64,000 nt of DNA from positions 186,001-250,000 of the forward strand of contig JAHRHY010000004.1 of the NCBI GenBank assembly GCA_019671135.1, in the 5' to 3' direction. The position numbers were made by a program, and so were the translations under genes. This stretch comes from Linnemannia hyalina. Its lineage: Eukaryota; Mortierellomycota; Mortierellomycetes; Mortierellales; Mortierellaceae. This document shows positions 55,034 to 64,000 of this stretch, in pieces (position 1 is the first letter of the stretch; every line of letters starts with the position of its first letter). Below the pieces are notes generated by a model. It ran no database searches, had not been told where the DNA came from, and saw only the letters and a program-made list of their open reading frames with translations.

Positions 55034-55470
55034 GGCGAGGAAGGGTTGTGTGGAGGCCGAGAGGGAGAAGAACGAGGGAGGTGAGGTGGTGTCAAAGCAG
55101 AGGGTGTAAGAAAAAGGGCTTGAGGATGGAGGACGAAAGGGAAGGAGAGATGACAGGTGGCACGGGGAGAGAGGAGATGGAAGAAAAAGAGAAAGAGGAA
55201 AAAAGGACAGAATAGGAGTGAAGAAAGTGAAGAGGGGATAAGGAGAATAGGGAGGGTCGTTGTCGTTCTCCTCCTCTCATCAACAAAAACAGTGGTAAAA
55301 ATTAACGTTGAATGCTCACACTCCAATCAACCATGGTCAGGTCGCATACAGAGAAGGGAGTCTTTTTTTTTTTTTTTGCCACTTGTCCGGCTCACAAGAC
55401 GGAGAACAAAAAAACAGGGGCAAAGAGGGAGCCTGGAGACTGACAGTAGGAATGAGGTGACTATTCTTTT

Positions 55471-55536
55471 GTTCACCACAGCATAGCACATTGTTCATCA
55501 CAGCATAGCACATTGTTCATCACAGCATAGCACATT
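55471..55536. repeat. 22-bp tandem repeat, three copies
   Basis: Copies at 55471-55492, 55493-55514 and 55515-55536; the first differs by one base (C for T at the sixth base). The unit contains CACAGCATAGCACATT. Confidence 0.92.
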
Positions 55537-55687
55537 AGGCTACAGCCTCATTGCGCTGAACTTGCTGTTTTTGTGGGAGACAAGTAAAGGGAAAGGATGG
55601 AGAAAGTTGGCAATGAAAGAAAAATAAAGGTGGAGACTCCGTCCTGATGATTTTTTTATTTTCTGCTGATGAATGAGTTGAGGCTCT

Positions 55688-55752
<65 letters not shown>

Positions 55753-55753
55753 G
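55688..55753. repeat. (TTG)22 microsatellite
   Basis: Uninterrupted TTG/CAA triplet repeat of 66 bp in intergenic sequence; on the minus strand it would read as CAA, AAC or ACA repeats. Confidence 0.95.
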
Positions 55754-56456
55754 GACAATGGCGACAACAAGTGCGGATGCTGCTCGATCGTCGTCAACAA
55801 CGTACTTATTCCCTGTGTGTGAAAGATGTGAAAGATGTGAAAGAAATCACCACACCATCGTGTCATATTGCATGAGTGCGATCGGTGAGCAAGAAGAGAA
55901 TAATTCGAGCCATGTGCCAGTGTGGACCATCGTGGTAAAAAAATCTTTTCGTGTGGAGCTGGCTGGTCGTACACAGTGCACCCACTCGCCTAGGCTTGAA
56001 ATAATAATTTTCGCGACGTACACACACACACATATCAACCATCAGCGCGTTTTCTCGCTTGACTTTGTTTTACCTCTTTGACACTCAACGAAGCACTCAA
56101 CGAGACACTCTCTTCTCGTTGCTCTTTTTATTCTTCACAAAAAACCTCACCAGAAAACGAAGCTGGTATATAAAAACAGCTACTAGTTTTGCGCCCTCCC
56201 TCTTTCGAACACTCCCTCCATCAAAACCCCCTCATGGCACCTACCTCCCTCTCTCTTCCCTCCAACCCTCACACCCTCATTACCGCGCAAATGCACACTT
56301 CTTCTTTATGAAGCCAAAACAAAGCCGTTCTTTCTCTCTCACTCTTGATACCCCTTGCTGACAACTACGCCGCTGGTGCCTGAACATTGTTGTTATGCAG
56401 CAACTATGTGCTATGGACTATAGGCTCGTTTAAACAAGAGGCATACGCCAGCACTC

Positions 56457-56487
56457 TCCTCCTCCTCCTCCTCCTCCTCCTCCTCCT
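56457..56487. repeat. (TCC)10 microsatellite
   Basis: About ten TCC triplets within the CT-rich upstream region of the large protein gene. Confidence 0.9.
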
Positions 56488-56971
56488 CTCCTCTTCGTAA
56501 CCCACTTGCCCATTTAAAGCAATCTTCGTTGTCCTCGTTGCCTTTTTCCTCCTTTCACTTCTCTTTCTTGATCTTCATCCCTTCCACTTTTGCTTCAGCT
56601 CCACCAACAAGCAACAACAACGGTAACCTACAGACACACATACTTTTCATCCGCTTGATTACTACTCTCGGTCCACCTTTGTTTTGAAAGCTACACCTAC
56701 TCCCACCTTATCCTCGTCCTCCTTTCACGTTGCCGTCTTGACACACGACCGCCGCTCCATTCTGCATGTTTTCAATTGCCTGCCTTCCTTCCCAATACCG
56801 TCTATCTCCTCCTACACGACTTCCTCCTTCCTCTCTTCCATTTGCGCCCACAGAGACACGCCACTCCCGCAAGCAAAAAGCACTCACACACATATATGCC
56901 AACCTTCGCACGATTCCTATTTTTTTTTGGTTTGAACAGGACTACAAGCGGATATAAATATTGCAAGCACC

Positions 56972-59900
56972 ATGACTCCTGCAAGCATGTACAACGAATA
57001 CCATGAGGCCCTTACTCAAGGCAATCCAGAATTGAGCAAAGAGAGAGCCACGGCCCTCAGGCTGGAGAAGGCTCGACGTGTCATTGAGCCGAGCGATGGC
57101 CACTATCGTCGACGCCTTGCCTTCAACATTGCTCGGCTTTCCATTGTTGAGCAGTCAGTGATTCTCCTCGACGGGCCAGCCCTGTTTCCTGCCTCGGAGC
57201 TGACCGGTGACGACTCAGAGAACCCTAACCTTCCTCCTCCAGCTGCCATGAGCCTCCCTGCGGAAGACTGCGCTGGGTTCCAGCTTGGCCTGGCCTTCAC
57301 TGTTGGTAAGTTGTGTGATCTCTTCTCTCTCCCCCCCCCCCCCCTTTTTACATCTTGATTCAAATGCATTTCCCATTTATTTATTGATAAAACCATCAGT
57401 GCGTCAATTCTATTTGCACTTTCCTCAAAATGGCCTTTGTTTTTTGTCGGTATCAACTGTCCCCCATCTCCATACCCTTTATCCTTCTCAGAGTTGATAC
57501 TATCCCTCTCCCCTCCTCGGCACTTCGGTTTGGTCCGCCTTCAACACCACTTTTCTCCGACATGCTCTTTCTGCTTAACTACCATCAGCAACATCATCAG
57601 CAAAGGCCCATTTATTTTAGATTGGACTCGATCGCAGGAGTACCACTTGCAGATCCTCATAACTTATTATTTCGGTCTGTCTATGTCTCTTTTTTTTTTT
57701 TTTTTTCTTTTTTTTTTTTTGCGGCTTTAGGTCTGATCCCCATCGTCGGCCTGTGGCTGAGCCACAATATGGTGCGTTTAAAGCTCAGTGATATGAAGCT
57801 TAGCCATGAGCGGCAAACAGAGCTCCAGCAGAAGATGGTCACGACCATGTCCCAGGACTTTCTGGTATGTCCTCCACACAATGCCCACACATATATATGC
57901 CATATCTTAACCACACATGCACGCATGCATGCATTCTCTAATTGATATTTTTCTTCGCTAAATGCATTTTTATTTTTGTATTCATAGCTTCGCCTCTGTC
58001 TCCCCTTGGTTGGACCTTTGGTCTCCCGCTATGCACAACCCCACCACGCGATCCTCAAGCATGCCGATGAACTGGTCTCTGCTCATACTAAGCAAATCCA
58101 GCAGCGCTTCGACAAGCTCGTCTACGAGACACTTGCAGAGAATGGGCTTTCCCTCGAGCAGTGGGAGAGCTACAACGCGGCTAGAGTAAACGTCGCCGTC
58201 GCCGCCGCCGCTCCTCCTTCCCTTGCTCCTCCTGCGGCTGGGTGGGTCCTCCTCGACAGTGACGAGGCCATAGCGCTCGAATTGATTGAGCCTACGGTGC
58301 TCGAGTCGGCTGACTCCGCTGCAGAGCCATACATCGTTCGGATCCAGACTGGCGGCGTACATGCCGCAAACGCCCCTGTTCTGGGTGCCCAAGTCGGTGC
58401 CAGCTCCGCTCCCAGGGAGCAGGTTGATGTTGGCTGCCTAGACCCAGATGACGTGGCCTCTTCGTGCTCATCTGAGTACAGCTTCTCGGTTCACCGAGAA
58501 TTGTCTATCTTCAACGAGACCACATCTGTCGCTGGCGAGGATGCCGAGACCCAAAGTAGCTCGCCCGCCGTTGTCGTCGGTGCGGAGCAAACTCCTCATC
58601 CTCGCATCATGCTAGTCGATCCAATCGCCGATACGGCCGCGATGGATATGAGCTCGTCGATAGATGTGAGCACGCCGGTGAATCGGCAGACCCTTCTGAT
58701 CCCCGGACATGTGCAGGGCATCACTCAGACTGCGACCCTGTCTCTCACATGTGTTGTTGAGTTGCACGACTCCACGCCCACCGTTGCGATGCCACCCTAT
58801 CTCGAGGCCCTGCTCGCCTATTGGCCACTCATCCAACATCCAGTGCCTCAGTTGAATGATGATGAGGAAGAAACCATCCCAACGACCGTCCTCCACGTCC
58901 GCCGCATCATCATTGATATCCCAGAGATGGCAACGATCGCGGTCGCATCCGTCTCCAGATCGGCAACGCTCGCCTTATCCAGTTCAGCGGTACCAGCTCC
59001 AATGTTCTCAGCAACCTCGGGTCCTGGACTCATCTCTGCTAGTGCTAATGCGTCAGAGGTCTCGGATACCCCTCAGCCTCAAGCATCAGAGGTCCAAGCC
59101 TTCGCAGAGACTGATATTGCTTTTACCTCCCAACACAACAAGCCCACACCTACAAACGACTCGTCCATCCTACCAACGTCTCAACCAGACCTCGAGCCAG
59201 TCGAAGTGGCCTTCTCATCCTCTTCATCCACTCTGTTGCTCTCAACGACGTCGTCGCCATCTTTGTCGGAACTGGAGCGAACAGCCGTCGCGCGCCCTGC
59301 GATGACGACTACTACCGACCGCCCAGAGGACCTTCCTACACGATTCCGTGACTTGTCGATTCATATGCTTGAAGCAGGACCCACCCGTGCCAACAGCCCC
59401 AGTGCCTCCGAAGATGATGATTCATTTACCACAATAATCGCCGCCCTGCCAAATGAATCCCGAACAGCCTCCACATCCTCAACATCGTCCTCGACTTCAA
59501 CCCCTGCTCCCAGATTAAGGCCATCACATCTCCAGGTGCCTCCCACTTTTGCCACCGCAGGTCGATTCCAGTTCTCGAGCAGCAACGAGGTCTCGTCTGA
59601 AGAAGAGGGCTATGGTGGCGGCTTTGGTCGCGACGAAGCTGACGACGACGACGTTAACCAACAAGAAGACTCTCCTGGCGAACGAAATCAAGTCGACGCC
59701 ACTTTCGTCGACAGTAACCACAACCACCAGCAAGGAGCACAACCCCAAGCGAGTGCAATCGGCTCGGAGGACGAAGGCGTTGCTAGAGATGACCGTGGCT
59801 TTAAGGTCGTCAGGCCTAGGGTTCGACTCCGCCCCGGCTACAAGTTCCGGAACCTCAACCACGAAGAACTGTTCGTCGGTTTCGACAGCGTCAGCTCCCG

Positions 59901-61371
59901 CCTTGATGACTATGATCGCAATGACCGGCAGCAGCGAGTCACGGGAATGAGTAAGCCGCGAGAGTGCGGCGAAACGCAGCTGGACTCGCTTGCAGTGAGA
60001 GTCTCTAGTTTGACGACGCGGGAGCCTCTTCAAGCCAGAAATCCGGATCCACGGAGCGATCTTAAATCGCATTGGAGCAGCCCCCAAGATGCCGATGTGG
60101 CGACCTTAGACGCAGCATTTGTCAATCTCGAGCTGAATAGAGGTCCAGCGAGGACTCAAGCCGGAGAACTAGCTCGAGGAGGCTCCCACGTCCAGCGGGA
60201 TATCAGGCAACCGTCAGTAACAGAAGAGATGCAAGGCTTTGTTGGAGTTGTAGGGGACAAGGCTGAGATCGAGGAAGAGGACGACCAGGACAACGGACGG
60301 GATGTTGAAATTCAGGCGTTGGCTATTGGGGAGCACTGGCAGTCAATAAGAAGCCGGGCCCAACACCCAACAACCATCATGGCCTCTCAGGATAGAAGAG
60401 AGAGTGTTCTTCGATCTCCTCTTCCTCTTCACCCTCCTCCAATTCCCCCCCGCCCTCCCTATCGATCTCTCTCCTTCATTCGCATTATGTCTCCAGGTCG
60501 CGATTCCATGCCGTCGATCTCGTCGTCAGCACCACCATCGCCTCTACAGCAACAACCATTCGCACAACCTCAACAACAGGTTCGCTCAGTCACCGACCAG
60601 CCTTTGAACAAACAACAACTGCTCCTCCAACACGTTCAACCACCTTTCCAACAACAAAGCCTTCACGTCGGAGGAGCACCGACCTACCACCAGTGTCCAA
60701 CAGCTACCAGAACCGGCATCCACAGCAGCGAGATTTCCGTCCCCCTCGGCAGCATGGACACCTACGCCGCCAGCAGCGAACCACCAACATCCACTACCAC
60801 AGCGTTTTCAGCAACCAACACAGGCACAGGCGCAAGCGCAGGTGAGGAGTGGTCGACTCCACCAACCGAACAATCAGCAAGCCTTCTCCTCTGCGCGCCC
60901 TTTGTCCCCAAGTTCGATGACAGCGACGACGACAAGATCCCTCCAGTCGTAGCTGTCCGCGCCCCGAACTCGCGCAGTGGGGTTCGTCTGCCGTTCCAAA
61001 ACCAAGCGAGACAGCAGGCAATGTTTGAAAGACAGCAGCAGATCCCAAACCTCACGGTACCTTTGGTATCGCAGAGGTTTTCTTGTGATGCGACAGTTCC
61101 TCAGTCGATGGCAGCAACAGGGGCGGCAGGAGCAGCGGGGGCGACATCTAGTCTTGGGGGAGGAAGGATGACGGAGCAAGCGATCGAGAACAAGTTCTTA
61201 CAGATCTCGGAACCAACGCACATCATTGGGCAGAGGTTAATCGCGCAGGATATTGCGGCTGTGAGGTCGTGGCATGCCAGGCATAAGCAGGACCAAATGT
61301 GCACGTCCAGGAACAACGTCAACTCCTACACCTCGGAGTCATCACCCTCGTCGGCCCAACAACCTTTCCGC

Positions 61372-61456
<85 letters not shown>

Positions 61457-62703
61457 CGCTCCAGTACCAACCACAACAACAGGTTATTACCCAACAGCAA
61501 TATCAATTTCTTCATCGCCATCAACTTCAACAACCCCTTCAGCCTCAGCACCAACCAAAGTACCAAGAGCAGCTTCAGGAACAGGAAAGGACTCACCTCC
61601 CGGGGGGAGGACAACAGCGACCTTGGTCGCAGACAACGGACGATCCAACTGAGGACCTGAACGGCGACTATAGCACCGACGCAGACGCGGCGTTTCTCTC
61701 CGAGCGCCAGTTCCAGGACCCTCGACTCCTCCAACAGCATCACCTTCATCAGCGCCAAAGCACCACCAACATCAATGGCAGCAACCAGTTCATCGATGGA
61801 CCCTTGGCTCCACCTCTTCAACCATGGTTGGCCGACACAGCCTCGTCATCCCAGTACCCGAGCTCAAGAATCATCCACCCTCGACTTCTCTTCCAACAGC
61901 AACAGCAAACTCACCATCATCAACAACAAATCCTCTCCCAGCAACAACAGCAGCTCCAACAACAGTATTTGTTGCCCAACCAGTCTGGATTCAACTTTGG
62001 GCAATACTCTCAACATCATCGACACCAACAAATCAACATCAACCCCTCTCAAACTCACAACGAACAGCCTGGGTTCCCTCCCCAACAGCACCACCACCAC
62101 CAACAAGTCGTCCAACCATCATCTCAGTTCGTGTTGCCCTCCCAAGACCGAGCATTCCAACTCCAGCGCATCCTCCAACAGCAAAATCACCACCACCAGC
62201 AGCAGCAGCAGCAATGCGAGCAACAAGCCCATCACGAGGAGAAGCAACGACAACTGCGGATGCAGGTCCGTATCCAAGACGAACAAAGGACCCGCGAGAT
62301 GCAGGGGCAAGATCGGCTGTCGCGTGCGCTTTTGCAGAGTCAGAGTCTGGAGCAGGCGCGACTTGGGATGGCTCTGGCGAAGCAGGTTCAGGTTCAGCAG
62401 GTTCAGGTTCCACAACCGCAAGGACTGCGGGGAGCGCAAGGGCAATGGCAGGGAGGGCTTGTAGGAGAAGGAGGAGGAGGAGGAGGAGGAGGAGGAGGAG
62501 GAGGAGGAGGAGGAGGAGGAGGAGGAGGAGGAGGAGGAGGAGGAGGAGGAGGAGGCGGGATTGGACAAGGGAGAGTCAGTCAGACCCCGCTGCCGTCGTT
62601 GATGACAGCCGAGCAGAATCACCAGTTGGATGCAGTGCTGTATGGGGAATATGTGCAGGAGTTGGGCGAGAAGGGGCATGATAAGGAAGAGCAGCAGAAG
62701 TAA
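56972..62703 (+). CDS. very large Gln/Ser/Gly-rich protein with DUF4112-like N-terminal domain
   Basis: Exons 56972-57305, 57731-57864 and 57988-62703 give about 1,727 residues. The N-terminal ~190 residues are ordered: a basic helix (ERATALRLEKARRVIEPSDG), then FQLGLAFTVGLIPIVGLWLS, a 40-residue polar linker (LKLSDMKLSHERQTELQQKM) and LLRLCLPLVGPLVSRYAQPH, then AxxKHADELVSAHTKQIQQ. Two hydrophobic Gly/Pro segments, each with a PxVG core, separated by a helix resemble DUF4112 of fungal and bacterial membrane proteins (moderate confidence). The rest is low complexity: acidic/Ser-rich to ~700, FVPKFDDSDDDKIPPVVAVR near 990, a 28-Gln tract (61372-61455), His/Gln-rich sequence, and a Gly run from (GGA)n at 62470-62555. 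Function unknown. Exon 3 is one 4.7-kb frame without stops despite repeats, good evidence of selection on the frame. AATAAA at 63037-63042. Confidence 0.75.
61372..61455. repeat. CAG/CAA repeat encoding 28 glutamines
   Basis: 84 bp mostly of alternating CAACAG units in the large protein gene, in frame for Gln. The mixed codons suggest an older tract than a pure CAG run. Confidence 0.93.
62470..62555. repeat. (GGA)28 repeat encoding poly-Gly
   Basis: About 28 near-perfect GGA triplets in frame for Gly close to the C-terminus of the large protein. The other frames would give poly-Glu and poly-Arg, and the opposite strand poly-Ser, poly-Pro or poly-Leu, which explains several spurious open frames here. 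Confidence 0.95.
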
Positions 62704-63181
62704 GCGAGTGAGTGAGATGGGATCTGGTCAGGATAGGTTGTCGTTCGGTCGCTGAGGACGAGGGGTTCCCTTTTTCGTGGAGGGCGAGGGGCTCTTAAGG
62801 CCAGAGCTTCGTTTTTCTGTTGGGGTTCTTACCTTTTGGGTTGAGTTCGGTGGAGGAGGGAGTGAGGAGAAGGAGGGAGGGGGGAGCAAAAGAAGTCGAG
62901 TACAACAAGGCTTTTATACCTGCAGTGGATGTGGTCGTTTTTAGGAGGGGCGATGTCATTGTTCTTTGTTTCTTTTCAATACACGCACCTACATACATAA
63001 AGACACGAACACATACACACATGCACATATACACACAATAAACCATGAATACGAAATGACATATCTATTGTCATAGCTGCAATCGTTAATTGGGAGAGTG
63101 ATGGCTGTAATGAAAGACCCATGCACACACTGAACAATAGAATCCAAAAAAAAAAGGCTGGTTTTTTTTAGTATTACTACT
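62704..63181. other. convergent 3' flanks
   Basis: 3' sequence of the large protein gene (+) and the MAK11-like gene (-). Contains AATAAA at 63037-63042 and short CA/AC repeats; no gene seen. Confidence 0.5.
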
Positions 63182-64000
63182 CTATTCGCTGTCTTCCTCC
63201 TCCTCCTCGCTATCCTCAGCAGCAGCAACCTCAAGCTCATCCTCAGACTCCTCCTCCTCCTCACCATCAGCAGCACCACTCTGAACACCATTATTCTTCC
63301 AGATGCCCTTCTGGACCGAGACACAAGTAACCCTCATATCGGTCTTATGCTCTCCAATAAACTTCTTCATCATCATCTCCTCCGTCGAAGCAGCAGGCGC
63401 AACAACATCCTCCAAGTTCCAGACCAAGATCTTGCCCTCTGAAGAAACACTCGTCAAGAGATCGCACATCTTGGTTCCTGAGCGGCCGACAAACTTGACG
63501 TTGGAGGTCTCCTCGGGGGTGAAGGGGACGGTGACGAGGTCGAGGTCCTTGATACGGTTGCCATGGCCGACGAGGGTCTTGACCAGTGCGCCTGTGGTGG
63601 TGTTGTAGATCCGGACCATCTTGTCCTCGCAGCCAACGATGAGGTAGTCGTCCTTGTAGTAGAGCATTGTGTTCAGACGCGTCTTTTTCGCGGGCTTGAT
63701 CGTGCGAATGCACTTTGCCGTCTATTTTTTTCCCAAATGGTTTACCAAAGATTATGATTAGTCCTTGTTGAAACAAAACACAATCAACAAAAAAATAAAA
63801 CAATAACCAAAAATCATGAACTGCGAGAAAAAAAAGAAGAGAAGAACTTACAGCCATGTCGTAGATGCCAATCTCCTGATCAAACATAATCGAGTACCCA
63901 GTACCAGAAGGGTTCCAAACAACCCTCAGTCCCTCTCCCTGCAAACGCGTCATACTAGCCTGCTTTCCCAACAACAAATTCCACAACCTCACCGAGTGAT
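63182..64000 (-). CDS. MAK11/PAK1IP1-like WD40 protein, 5' end beyond the window
   Basis: Two exons in view: a partial one from the window edge to 63852 and a last exon 63721-63182 (TAG), joined in phase. The visible C-terminal ~229 codons start SVRLWNLLLGKQASMTRLQG and continue VVWNPSGTGYSIMFDQEIGI, KTRLNTMLYYKDDYLIVGCE, MVRIYNTTTGALVKTLVGHG and LLTSVSSEGKILVWNLEDVV, i.e. WD40 blades. The order DxxVRLWNLLxGKxA, then a degenerate blade with IYD, then RLN is that of yeast Mak11 and human PAK1IP1, which act in 60S ribosomal-subunit biogenesis in the nucleolus. The tail is acidic (EEEEESEDELEVAAAEDSEE), as in that family. The N-terminal blades lie beyond 64000. Confidence 0.85.

Larger units (their letters stand above)
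55034..56971. other. 1.9-kb divergent intergenic region with microsatellites
   Basis: Divergent upstream space of the F-box gene (-) and the 1,727-residue protein gene (+). It contains three repeats (listed separately), a T17-like run near 55362, and long CT-rich blocks 56500-56900 preceding the start at 56972. No domain-bearing frame. Confidence 0.5.

Noticed and set aside
55540..55974. Minus-strand frame with a poly-Asn run
   Set aside because: The Asn run is just the (TTG)22 microsatellite; flanking residues have no protein-like pattern.
61824..62681. Plus-strand frame with a long poly-Arg stretch, and minus-strand frames with poly-Ser/poly-Leu
   Set aside because: Alternate readings of the (GGA)n and CAG/CAA repeats inside the large protein gene.

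Overview
The window looks like nuclear DNA of a filamentous early-diverging fungus, most likely Mortierellomycota (Mortierella-type). The basis is: genes split by short GT..AG introns (about 96-440 nt in the models here); long CT/GA-rich intergenic stretches; many poly-Gln, poly-Asn and poly-Ser tracts; F-box/leucine-rich-repeat genes and their debris; a fungal DASH kinetochore subunit; and Mnn1-type and LARGE-type glycosyltransferases. The species assignment is inference from style and gene content, not from a marker gene.

Layout. 0-6.3 kb: a two-hotdog acyl-CoA thioesterase (+) and a LARGE-like GT49 glycosyltransferase (-). 6.9-16.4 kb: four minus-strand low-complexity genes, namely a coiled-coil hypothetical, a GATA-like zinc-finger poly-Q protein, a Ser/Thr/Pro-rich hypothetical and a Crz1-like three-finger C2H2 factor. 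16.4-21.8 kb is gene-poor and holds a broken F-box/LRR remnant. 21.9-35.6 kb: two paralogous FAD-dependent monooxygenases, inverted relative to each other, enclosing a Dabb-domain protein, a TMEM70/186-like mitochondrial membrane protein, the Arp2/3 subunit ARPC2 and an ER cyclophilin. 36-43 kb: a membrane-associated hypothetical, an Mnn1-family mannosyltransferase and a 1-Cys peroxiredoxin. 43.8-51.2 kb: DASH subunit ASK1 divergent from an MpaB-like oxygenase, then proteasome subunit RPN3. 51.5-55 kb is an accessory pocket with a Ty3/gypsy RNase H fragment, a degenerate gene and an F-box gene broken by a 55-bp tandem duplication. 57-64 kb: a 1,727-residue repeat-rich protein and the 5'-truncated MAK11/PAK1IP1 gene.

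There is no single pathway or operon. The genes are housekeeping (cytoskeleton, proteasome, kinetochore, ribosome biogenesis, secretory-pathway folding and glycosylation, lipid and redox metabolism) interleaved with lineage-specific genes. Exon boundaries were placed by hand from splice-site consensus and reading-frame continuity. Nearly all models close in frame; the exceptions are the first intron of the thioesterase and the 3' end of the 12.7-13.5 kb gene.

The most unusual signals are: (1) the 55-bp duplication in the F-box gene, which creates AG|GT boundaries whose splicing would exactly restore the frame; (2) an 11-nt plus a 16-nt microexon that rebuild the FAD-binding GD motif of one monooxygenase; (3) a GC-AG intron in RPN3; and (4) extreme triplet expansions in the 1,727-residue protein.
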